From Gallibacterium melopsittaci (lineage in GTDB: Bacteria > Pseudomonadota > Gammaproteobacteria > Enterobacterales > Pasteurellaceae), in assembly GCF_042433085.1 (NCBI RefSeq), contig NZ_JBHLWA010000013.1, positions 71,489 through 135,488 of the forward strand: 64,000 nucleotides of DNA. The letters run 5' to 3'. Made by a program: the position numbers and the translations under genes. Every line of letters begins with the position of its first letter. The first letter of the stretch is position 1. This document shows, one piece after another, positions 1 to 7,020 of this stretch. The notes below the pieces were generated by a model. It was given only the letters and a program-made list of their open reading frames with translations, had not been told where the DNA came from and searched no databases.

Positions 1-1109
1 ACGTATTAGGTGATTTAATGCAACGTCATTTCTTCGATGCCATCATCCAAGAAAAAATTGATTTAGCAAGCCGCCCAACTTTTGCACCTGAACAATATAA
101 AGTAGGCGAAGATCTTACTTTCTCTGCAACATTTGAGGTTTACCCAGAAGTAGAACTTAAAGGTTTAGAAAACATCAAGGTCGAAAAACCAGTAGTAAAA
201 ATCACTGCAGCTGATGTAGATAAAATGGTTGATACATTACGCAAACAACAAGCAACTTGGGAAGAAAAAGCAGAAGCTGCACAAGCAGATAGCCGTGTTA
301 CTATTGATTTCGTTGGAACAATTAACGGTGAAGAATTTGAAGGTGGAAAAGCAACTGATTTCGTATTATTTATGGGACAAGGTCGTATGATTCCTGGTTT
401 CGAAGATAGTATCATTGGTCATAAAGCTGGCGAACAATTCGATGTTGAAGTTACTTTCCCTGAAGAATACCATTCTGAAAACTTAAAAGGTAAACCAGCT
501 AAATTTGCAATTACCTTGAAGAAAGTCGAAGTAATGGTATTACCAGAACTTACAGATGAATTTGTTGCTAAATTTGGTCCAAATACCAAAACTGTTGCAG
601 ATCTTCGTGCAGAAATTGAGAAAAATATGCAACGTGAACTTGATAACGCAGTTACTGCAAATATCAAAACTCAAGTACTTGATGGTTTATTGGAACAAAA
701 TGAAATGGATGTACCAAGTTCAGCAATCGATCAAGAAATTGATGTATTACGTCAACAAGCAGCTCAACGTTTTGGTGGTAATTCAAAACAAGCATTAGAA
801 TTACCTCGCGAAATTTTTGAAGAACAAGCAAAACGTCGTGTGAAAGTTGGTTTATTACTCAGCAAAGTTATTTCAAGCAACGAATTAAAAGTTGATGAAG
901 ATCGCGTTAAAGCAATGATCGCAAGCATTGCTTCTGCTTATGAACAACCACAAGAAGTTGTTGATTACTATAGTAAAAATCAAGAATTATCTAACAACAT
1001 TCGCAATGTTGTGTTAGAAGAACAAGCAGTTGATGTAATTCTTGCAAAAGCTCAAGTATCTGAAGTTGAAAAATCATTTGATGACATTATGAATGCACCT
1101 CGTGCATAA
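1..1109 (+). CDS. tig: Trigger factor, 5'-truncated by window edge
   Basis: Ribosome-associated chaperone and peptidyl-prolyl isomerase that binds nascent chains at the exit tunnel. The reading frame is open to the left edge (first full codon at base 3), so the N-terminal ribosome-binding domain is mostly missing. The ATG at 18 is internal: it lies in the conserved run before FFDAIIQEKI. The FKBP-type domain is visible around DFVGTINGEEFEGGKA and GQGRMIPGFEDSI. The C-terminal chaperone domain contains DVLRQQAAQRFGGN and ELPREIFEEQAKRR, both typical of enterobacterial and Pasteurellaceae Tig. It is followed by a terminator and then clpP-clpX, the usual order in this group. Confidence 0.97.
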   Translation, partial: VLGDLMQRHFFDAIIQEKIDLASRPTFAPEQYKVGEDLTFSATFEVYPEVELKGLENIKVEKPVVKITAADVDKMVDTLRKQQATWEEKAEAAQADSRVTIDFVGTINGEEFEGGKATDFVLFMGQGRMIPGFEDSIIGHKAGEQFDVEVTFPEEYHSENLKGKPAKFAITLKKVEVMVLPELTDEFVAKFGPNTKTVADLRAEIEKNMQRELDNAVTANIKTQVLDGLLEQNEMDVPSSAIDQEIDVLRQQAAQRFGGNSKQALELPREIFEEQAKRRVKVGLLLSKVISSNELKVDEDRVKAMIASIASAYEQPQEVVDYYSKNQELSNNIRNVVLEEQAVDVILAKAQVSEVEKSFDDIMNAPRA

Positions 1110-1138
1110 TTCATAAACCTATCATTATTCAACCTATC

Positions 1139-1169
1139 AAGTGCGGTTATTTTTCGACCGCACTTTTTC
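1139..1169 (+). terminator. Terminator made of an inverted pair of uptake signal sequences
   Basis: AAGTGCGGT at 1139-1147 and its reverse complement ACCGCACTT at 1157-1165 form a 9-bp stem with a 9-nt loop, followed by Ts. This is the classic Pasteurellaceae arrangement in which two Haemophilus-type DNA uptake cores double as a rho-independent terminator. It ends the tig transcript 30 bp after the stop codon. Confidence 0.9.
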
Positions 1170-1214
1170 TATTTTTGCTACCTCTTCTGAGGTTTGCTGA
1201 CAACAGGAGAAAAT

Positions 1215-1802
1215 ATGGCATTAGTCCCTATGGTAATCGAACAGACTTCACGTGGTGAACGCTCTTTCGATATTTATTCTCGACTACTTAAAGAACGAGT
1301 CATTTTCCTTACTGGAGAAGTAGAAGATAATATGGCGAATTTGATCGTCGCTCAATTATTATTCTTAGAATCAGAAAACCCAGATCAAGATATTAATCTT
1401 TATATCAATTCACCTGGTGGTTCCGTGACTGCTGGAATGGCAATTTACGATACCATGCAATTTATTAAACCAGATGTACGCACGCTTTGTATTGGTCAAG
1501 CCTGCTCAATGGGTGCTTTTTTATTAGCTGGTGGAGCAGCAGGAAAACGTTTTGCACTACCTCATTCTCGTGTAATGATCCATCAACCTTTAGGTGGTTT
1601 CAGAGGACAAGCATCAGATATTCAAATTCATGCACAAGAGATCTTAAAAATTAAAGAAACCCTAAATCAACGCCTAGCTTTCCATACTGGTCAACCATTG
1701 GAAGTTATCGAAAAAGATACTGATCGTGATAACTTTATGTCAGCGGAAGCTGCCAAAGCCTATGGCTTGATTGATACTGTATTAACTCATCGAGATCAAT
1801 AA
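1215..1802 (+). CDS. clpP: ATP-dependent Clp protease proteolytic subunit
   Basis: Serine peptidase that forms the barrel of ClpXP and degrades unfolded, tagged (ssrA) and regulatory proteins in the cytoplasm. The catalytic triad is visible: Ser in GQACSMGAF, His in MIHQPLGGF and Asp in DTDRDNF. I chose the ATG at 1215 (MALVPMVIEQ, 195 aa) because an AGGAG lies 5 bp upstream and the length matches family members; an in-frame TTG at 1194 has no such support. clpX follows 11 bp downstream, so the two are almost certainly cotranscribed. Confidence 0.97.
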   Translation: MALVPMVIEQTSRGERSFDIYSRLLKERVIFLTGEVEDNMANLIVAQLLFLESENPDQDINLYINSPGGSVTAGMAIYDTMQFIKPDVRTLCIGQACSMGAFLLAGGAAGKRFALPHSRVMIHQPLGGFRGQASDIQIHAQEILKIKETLNQRLAFHTGQPLEVIEKDTDRDNFMSAEAAKAYGLIDTVLTHRDQ

Positions 1803-1813
1803 GTGAGTCATGT

Positions 1814-3058
1814 ATGTCAGATAAACCAGAAAATAATGAAAAATTCTATTGTTCTCTTTGCGGTAAAGAAAAACATGAAGTAGAAAAATTAATTGCTGGC
1901 ATTTCCGGCTATATCTGTAATGAATGTGTGGAAACTTGCCACGATTTATTATCGACTGAAGCAAATTCAGCAATAGAACAATCAGAACAAACTGAATTAG
2001 ATGTCATCCCTACGCCACACGAAATTCGTGCACATTTAGATAATTATGTTATTGGACAAGATCAAGCGAAAAAGACGCTAGCTGTTGCAGTTTATAATCA
2101 CTATAAACGTTTACGCAGTAATGAAAGTGATCTTGATGTTGAATTAGGTAAAAGTAATATTTTATTAATTGGTCCAACTGGAAGCGGAAAAACCTTCTTA
2201 GCTCAAACCCTTGCTCGCCAACTTAATGTGCCTTTTGCTATTGCAGATGCAACAACATTAACTGAAGCTGGTTATGTAGGGGAAGATGTAGAAAATATTA
2301 TTCAACGTCTTTTACAAAACTGTGAATATGATACCGATAAAGCAGAAAGAGGCATTATCTATATTGATGAAATTGATAAGATTTCTCGTAAATCTGAAAA
2401 CCCATCAATTACTCGAGATGTTTCAGGCGAAGGTGTGCAACAAGCTCTCTTAAAATTAATTGAGGGAACTGTGGCTTCTATACCGCCACAAGGTGGTCGT
2501 AAACACCCACAACAAGAATTTTTGAAGGTAGATACCTCAAAAATCTTATTTATTTGTGGTGGTGCATTTGCTGGACTAGATAAAATTATCGCTAAACGTA
2601 CTCACAAAGATCGTGGTATTGGTTTCAGTGCAGAAGTTAATAGTAAACAAAATGAGCAAAATATTACTGAACTCTTTACGCAAGTTGAAACGGAAGATTT
2701 AATTAAATTTGGTTTAATTCCTGAATTTATTGGACGCCTACCAGTAATTGCTACTTTAGCAGAACTAGATGAAGAAGCATTAATTAATATTCTTACCGTA
2801 CCAAAAAATGCTCTCATTAAACAATATCAAGCACTATTTAAGCTCGAAAATGTAGAGTTAGAGTTTTCACCAGAAGCATTAAAAGCGATTGCACAAAAAG
2901 CATTAGCTCGTAAAACTGGTGCTCGTGGTTTACGTTCAATTGTCGAAAATATTCTATTAGATACAATGTATGACCTACCTTCTTTAACAGGTTTGAAGAA
3001 AGTGGTTATTGATCAAGATGTAATAGAAAATAAATCGCTACCAAAATTAGAATATTAA
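1814..3058 (+). CDS. clpX: Clp protease ATP-binding unfoldase ClpX
   Basis: AAA+ unfoldase (414 aa) that recognises substrates and feeds them to ClpP. The N-terminal C4 zinc finger uses Cys13, Cys16, Cys35 and Cys38. Walker A is GPTGSGKT at residues 120-127 and Walker B is IIYIDEIDKI. The sensor-2 region RKTGARGLRSI and the IGF loop (GIGFSAEV) that docks on ClpP are present. A nearby ATG at 1810 is out of frame. The gene is the second of the clpPX operon and is followed by a hairpin terminator. Confidence 0.98.
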   Translation: MSDKPENNEKFYCSLCGKEKHEVEKLIAGISGYICNECVETCHDLLSTEANSAIEQSEQTELDVIPTPHEIRAHLDNYVIGQDQAKKTLAVAVYNHYKRLRSNESDLDVELGKSNILLIGPTGSGKTFLAQTLARQLNVPFAIADATTLTEAGYVGEDVENIIQRLLQNCEYDTDKAERGIIYIDEIDKISRKSENPSITRDVSGEGVQQALLKLIEGTVASIPPQGGRKHPQQEFLKVDTSKILFICGGAFAGLDKIIAKRTHKDRGIGFSAEVNSKQNEQNITELFTQVETEDLIKFGLIPEFIGRLPVIATLAELDEEALINILTVPKNALIKQYQALFKLENVELEFSPEALKAIAQKALARKTGARGLRSIVENILLDTMYDLPSLTGLKKVVIDQDVIENKSLPKLEY

Positions 3059-3069
3059 TCTAAACATTA

Positions 3070-3100
3070 AGGGGTGATACTTGTTGCCCCTATTATTTTT
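3070..3100 (+). terminator. Probable terminator after clpX
   Basis: AGGGG (3070-3074) pairs with CCCCT (3087-3091), extended inward by A-T and G-T pairs to a 4-nt loop, and is followed by a T-rich tail TATTATTTTT. The stem is moderate, so it is a likely but not certain rho-independent terminator for clpPX. Confidence 0.6.
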
Positions 3101-3233
3101 CCTTTCAATGAACCATAAAAACGGTTATATTAATAAGAATTTTTCTCAAAAACTTAGTAATAATTTTTAATGTAGCATAGATGAAAAATCGTTTCTGCTG
3201 CATAAAAAGACGACACTTCCAAAGATTCTAGAT

Positions 3234-3599
3234 ATGTTACGTTATTTATATATTTTTCTTGGCTTTTTATCACTGGGATTAGGCATTTTAGGCATTTTTC
3301 TCCCTGTTTTACCAACAACGCCATTTCTTTTATGTACTCTCTTTTTCTTCGGTAAAAGTTCCCACAAATTAGAAAGCTGGTTTAAACAAACACCAATTTA
3401 CCATAAATACTTAAAAACCTTTCATGAGCAACGTGCCTTAACAAAAAAAACAAAACTATATATTTTATTTATCTCTACTCTGATGATGGCATTTCCTTTA
3501 TATACTATTCCTAATATTTTCGGCAAAGTCGCCATTCTGCTCTTATTACTTATTCAGTATTGGCTCTTTTTCTTCTGGATTAAAACTTTACCTGAATAA
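3234..3599 (+). CDS. YbaN/DUF454-family inner membrane protein
   Basis: A 121-residue membrane protein of the YbaN (DUF454) family, with no established function. The N-terminal hydrophobic hairpin (residues about 3-36) contains the family signature LPVLPTTPFLL. A polar segment with SSHKLESWF and YHKYLKTF follows, then two close membrane segments at the C terminus. No strong ribosome-binding site precedes the ATG. The gene stands alone between clpX and the dicarboxylate transporter gene. The family assignment is confident; the role is unknown. Confidence 0.8.
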   Translation: MLRYLYIFLGFLSLGLGILGIFLPVLPTTPFLLCTLFFFGKSSHKLESWFKQTPIYHKYLKTFHEQRALTKKTKLYILFISTLMMAFPLYTIPNIFGKVAILLLLLIQYWLFFFWIKTLPE

Positions 3600-3673
3600 T
3601 ATTCAACCACTTTTCAATCAACTCGTCTGAATAACATACTATTTTAGATCTAACTCAAGAATCTACGTTTAAA

Positions 3674-3711
3674 AACTGCTAGAATTCTAGCCGCAAAGTA
3701 TTATAGCAGTT
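3674..3711. repeat. Nested palindromes upstream of dcuA
   Basis: An 8-bp inverted repeat AACTGCTA (3674-3681) and TAGCAGTT (3704-3711) encloses part of a perfect 12-bp palindrome CTAGAATTCTAG (3679-3690), about 55 bp before the dcuA start. It could be an operator or an mRNA structure. It does not match the FNR consensus (TTGAT-N4-ATCAA) that might be expected for an anaerobic dicarboxylate transporter. Confidence 0.35.
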
Positions 3712-3763
3712 CAATCTGAATACTCTGTTGTTGTGTGTTATTTATAAACTACAAGGAACTTAT

Positions 3764-5065
3764 ATGATTTGGCTACAATTTTTAGTTGTACTATTCTTTA
3801 TATTTTTAGGTACCCGTTTAGGCGGGATTGGAATTGGCTTTACTGGTGGTTTAGGTGTCGTAGTATTAGCAATGTTAGGCTTAACACCAGGTGAAATCCC
3901 TTTTGACGTAATTTCTATCATCATGTCAGTAATTATGGCAATTGCTGCAATGCAAGTCGCTGGTGGTATGGATTTCCTCGTAAAATGGGCAGAACATATT
4001 TTACGTAAACATCCAAAATATATTACTTACCTTGCACCAGCAGTGGGCTATTTTATGACTGTTTGTGCTGGTACAGGTCATACTGCATTCTCTATTCTTC
4101 CAGTGATTGCAGAAGTAGCAAAAGAACAAGGTGTACGTCCATCTCGTCCATTATCTATTACAACTATTGCTTCACAAATTGCAATTACTGCCTCCCCAAT
4201 TTCAGCAGCCGTAGTTTACCTTGCTGGTGAAATTGAAAAAACTTATGGTATTGGATATCTTGAATTATTAGCAATTTGGATTCCAACTACTTTTGTTGCT
4301 TGTATGATTACTGCTTTCATCTGTAATTTCTTAGGCAAAGAATTAAAAGATGATGCAGAATATCAACGCCGTTTAGCAGCAGGATTAATTAAATTACGTG
4401 GTGAAACTCAAATTGAAATTAAACCATATGCAAAACGCTCTGTTGCAATCTTCTTAGCAACTGTAATTGTCGTTATGCTCTATGCAACTTTAATCAGTAA
4501 AACTGTAGGCTTAATTGATAATCCAGTATTACCACGTAATGAAGCTATCGTGAGCTTTATGTTAGGAGCTGCTACATTAATTACTATCTTCTGTAAGATT
4601 GATGTAAGTAAAATTACTTCTGCAGCAACATTCAAATCAGGTATGTCTGCATCAATCTGTGTAATGGGGGTTGCGTGGTTAGGAAACACTTTCGTTGCTG
4701 GTCACATCAATGAAATCAAAGCTGTTTCTGCGGATCTATTAAATAACTACCCTTGGATGCTTGCTGTTGTATTATTCTTTGCAAGTACTCTACTTTATTC
4801 ACAAGCTGCAACTGCTAAAGCATTATACCCAACTGCAATTTTACTTGGGGTATCTCCACTTTCTGCAATCGCAGCATTTGCTGCTGTATCAGCATTATTT
4901 GTATTACCAACTTACCCAACTTTAATTGCTGCAGTAGAAATGGATGACACTGGTTCAACTCGTATTGGTAAATTTGTATTTAACCATCCATTCATTATCC
5001 CAGGTGTTATTGCAATTTCTCTCTCTGTATTATTCGGTTTTATGTGGGGCAGTTTATTTATCTAA
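3764..5065 (+). CDS. dcuA: Anaerobic C4-dicarboxylate transporter, DcuA type
   Basis: Inner membrane antiporter exchanging fumarate, malate or aspartate for succinate; it feeds fumarate respiration and aspartate uptake. The protein has 433 aa and about ten or more hydrophobic segments. Family landmarks include FLGTRLGGIGIGFTGGLG at the N terminus, FDVISIIMSVI, ITASPISAAVVYL, LLYSQAATAKAL and FVFNHPFIIPG. Sequence and length fit DcuA better than DcuB. The ATG at 3764 follows an AAGGA at 3753-3757; an upstream in-frame start at 3728 lacks a ribosome-binding site. It is monocistronic and followed by a hairpin terminator. Confidence 0.92.
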   Translation: MIWLQFLVVLFFIFLGTRLGGIGIGFTGGLGVVVLAMLGLTPGEIPFDVISIIMSVIMAIAAMQVAGGMDFLVKWAEHILRKHPKYITYLAPAVGYFMTVCAGTGHTAFSILPVIAEVAKEQGVRPSRPLSITTIASQIAITASPISAAVVYLAGEIEKTYGIGYLELLAIWIPTTFVACMITAFICNFLGKELKDDAEYQRRLAAGLIKLRGETQIEIKPYAKRSVAIFLATVIVVMLYATLISKTVGLIDNPVLPRNEAIVSFMLGAATLITIFCKIDVSKITSAATFKSGMSASICVMGVAWLGNTFVAGHINEIKAVSADLLNNYPWMLAVVLFFASTLLYSQAATAKALYPTAILLGVSPLSAIAAFAAVSALFVLPTYPTLIAAVEMDDTGSTRIGKFVFNHPFIIPGVIAISLSVLFGFMWGSLFI

Positions 5066-5091
5066 TAAACTAATTATTTTTTTCTATAAGA

Positions 5092-5116
5092 GAGGGAAGC
5101 AAATTTTGTTTCCCTC
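5092..5116 (+). terminator. Hairpin terminator after dcuA
   Basis: GAGGGAAGCAA (5092-5102) pairs with TTGTTTCCCTC (5106-5116) around a 3-nt loop, 27 bp after the dcuA stop. The tail AAATTATTATTC is only partly T-rich. The reverse direction has an A/T-rich flank as well. Confidence 0.65.
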
Positions 5117-5302
5117 AAATTATTATTCTATTTAACATCGAGTAACTCTATACAATATAGTAAAGCAAGAGTTCTCTATGAAATTGTTCCATTTTATTTT
5201 TAATCAACCTTAAATATTTAAAACTTATCAACATACTTTGATTCTCTAAGATTAATAATTCATTTATATATTGTATATATTTTATAATGTAATTGTTAAT
5301 TT

Positions 5303-5506
5303 TTACGCACACACCGATGATGAGTAACCCTCATAATAAAAATCAAAATTGTAACGGTCGGTAAAATTAGTCTCTTTTTTGATGGCGATCCCACAATATG
5401 AGTATTGTCCTCGAGTAAACTTTCGGATTAACCAATCACTAAATCTACACCAGTATGCATAAAGCGATTTACCGTTACGTTTACCCTTGTATAACGCTAA
5501 ATACAC
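5303..5506 (-). pseudogene. Truncated prophage-type hypothetical gene fragment
   Basis: A 67-codon minus-strand frame begins at GTG with a strong GGAGGAG 8 bp upstream. The peptide starts MYLALYKGKRNGKS and contains SDWLIRKFTRGQYSYCG and YYEGYSSS. From memory this matches the N-terminal part of a small prophage-associated family in Haemophilus and relatives (papain/NlpC-P60-like, often misnamed). Full members continue well past the YSSS motif, whereas here the frame stops four residues later. I read it as the 5' remnant of a phage gene. The family assignment is from recollection and moderate; truncation is inferred from length. Confidence 0.45.
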
Positions 5507-5529
5507 TTACTGCTCCTCCGCTAATAAAC

Positions 5530-5587
5530 GAAGTGCAACACTGCACATCTTACTTTATCAACTTGTTTTCAAAAAACGTTGCACTTC
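5530..5587. repeat. 10-bp inverted repeat, possible IS-end scar
   Basis: GAAGTGCAAC (5530-5539) and GTTGCACTTC (5578-5587) are perfect inverted copies separated by 38 bp; CAAGGTTGAATT follows the right copy. The right half resembles terminal repeats I associate with some IS30-family elements, but no transposase lies nearby. It begins about 24 bp upstream of the broken prophage-type gene. Confidence 0.4.
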
Positions 5588-5959
5588 AAGGTTGAATTTA
5601 AAGAATGTATTAAAACTATATACCTAATTTAAATAAATTCAGTAGTTCATCTAAATTTTGAGCTTATTTATATTGCATAAGTCGTACTTATAAATAGGTA
5701 TTTAGGCTTTAAGTTATACAAATAGCAAAAACCAATAAAAACAAAAAATACAAAACTTACACTTTATTAAAGTTATTGTAAATAAAAATACCTCCTTTTG
5801 CGGATTTGTTATTTGTAATTAATTGATTTTTTTAAGTTAAAAGTTGATGACGATAAAAGAGCATACTTACGTAAAATTTTCACTATTAATAATTTATATT
5901 TTTATAACCGTTAATCATTGATTTTAAATGGGCTGGCTTTAATCTTATTTGTAAGTTTT

Positions 5960-5999
5960 TTGAGCGAAAAGGGGAGGGGGGGGGGAATTTACATTAATA
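5960..5999 (+). promoter_or_regulatory. Candidate promoter containing a 10-G homopolymer
   Basis: GGGG-A-GGGGGGGGGG occupies 5971-5985, with ten uninterrupted Gs at 5976-5985, in otherwise very AT-rich DNA about 90 bp before the lipoprotein start. A possible -35 element TTGAGC (5960-5965) lies upstream and AT-rich -10 candidates (AATTTA, ATTAAT) lie just downstream, so the run could sit in the promoter spacer. Homopolymeric G or C runs in this position switch genes such as Neisseria porA by slippage. The run is seen directly; its role as a promoter spacer is inferred. Confidence 0.5.
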
Positions 6000-6077
6000 A
6001 GTATATGCCTTATTATTGCTCGTTCTTAAATTTTACAAAGGTTGCTATCAATTTTAATAAAATAACAAGGAAAATTT

Positions 6078-6968
6078 ATGAGAATATTAAAATCATTTTC
6101 AGTCGCCTTATTTACTCTAATAATGTTTGGCTGTACGACAGCTCCAAATTCCTTATCATGGAAAAATACTCAAAAGGAAAGCTATCAGCAGGATATTCCA
6201 GAAAACCGTTCTTCACTGATTGTTTATCGTACTCAAAATGCAATTGAAGGGGCAACAACTAATATTTATGTAAATGGTGAGTATTTAGCCTCTTTACAGC
6301 CTAATGCGTATTCACAGACATTGGTTTGCCCTGATAGCCAACGTTTATATTCTGAATTTACTCATCAAGATCCTGGCTATCGCAATAAAGCTAACTTAGG
6401 AGCTTACTATAGTTTACCTCAAGGGAAAATCAGCTTTTTCAAAGTAATAAATATAAATGGCAAACCGAGCCTAACTCCAGTAGAAGAGAGCTTAGCTAAA
6501 CAAGAGTTAGAAAGCATGCCTCGCCAATCGCATACATTATCTCGAGTAGATTATACAAATTGTTCAGTAACTAAACATTATGATTTACAAGCATCAGCGT
6601 TATTTCCATTTAATAAAGTGGATTATCAATCTATGCTAACGGTTGGAAAACAAGAATTAAGTAAAATTGCTATGGATATTCAACAATATGGATTAGATAT
6701 CAAGAAAATAGAAATAATAGGGTATAGCGATCCTATGGGAAGTGAAAAATATAATAAGAAACTTTCCTTACAACGTGCCAATACAGTTAAACAAGTTTTT
6801 GTGGATAATGGTATTGCAGAAGCATTAATTAGTGTTGAAGGCAAAGGTTCTGAAAATTTACTTGTTTCTAATTGTCAAATTCAATCCAATAACAAAATAC
6901 AACAACAATTATGTAATCAACCTAACCGCCGAGTAGAAGTTGTATTACACACTAATCGTAATAAGTAG
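6078..6968 (+). CDS. OmpA-domain outer membrane lipoprotein of the adhesin locus
   Basis: A 296-residue predicted lipoprotein. The signal peptide MRILKSFSVALFTLIMFG ends at lipobox Cys19; Thr at +2 predicts the outer membrane. Residues about 40-155 form an uncharacterised module with IVYRTQNAIEGATTNIYVNG. The C-terminal part (about 185-292) is an OmpA/MotB-type peptidoglycan-binding domain with GYSDPMGSEKYNKKLSLQRA and PNRRVEVVLH. An AAGG precedes the ATG. The gene ends 52 bp before the giant adhesin gene on the same strand with no terminator between, so they are probably cotranscribed. It may anchor or retain the adhesin, or tie the secretion pore to the cell wall; this is inference. Confidence 0.82.
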   Translation: MRILKSFSVALFTLIMFGCTTAPNSLSWKNTQKESYQQDIPENRSSLIVYRTQNAIEGATTNIYVNGEYLASLQPNAYSQTLVCPDSQRLYSEFTHQDPGYRNKANLGAYYSLPQGKISFFKVININGKPSLTPVEESLAKQELESMPRQSHTLSRVDYTNCSVTKHYDLQASALFPFNKVDYQSMLTVGKQELSKIAMDIQQYGLDIKKIEIIGYSDPMGSEKYNKKLSLQRANTVKQVFVDNGIAEALISVEGKGSENLLVSNCQIQSNNKIQQQLCNQPNRRVEVVLHTNRNK

Positions 6969-7020
6969 CCTTAATAGTATTAAAATATTGAAAAAAAACA
7001 TAAGTAGTTAGGATATAGAA

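Larger units (their letters stand above)
5117..6077. other. Gene-poor accessory stretch of about 960 bp
   Basis: Very AT-rich DNA between the dcuA terminator and the OmpA-type lipoprotein gene. It holds a short broken prophage-type gene on the minus strand (5303-5506), a 10-bp inverted repeat (5530-5587) and a G-rich run ending in ten consecutive Gs (5971-5985). I see no other credible gene. A frame running from 5918 into the next gene carries no recognisable protein and overlaps the lipoprotein in another frame. The stretch looks like an insertion scar joined to the promoter region of the adhesin locus. Confidence 0.7.

Noticed and set aside
1194..1214. Upstream TTG start for clpP
   Set aside because: The ATG at 1215 has an AGGAG at proper distance and gives the conserved N terminus and length.
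3601..3763. FNR site upstream of dcuA
   Set aside because: I looked for TTGAT-N4-ATCAA and found no convincing match; only unrelated palindromes are present.
5918..6247. 109-codon plus-strand frame overlapping the start of the OmpA-type lipoprotein gene
   Set aside because: It has no recognisable domain, overlaps a well-supported lipoprotein gene with lipobox and RBS in another frame, and runs through the poly-G tract.
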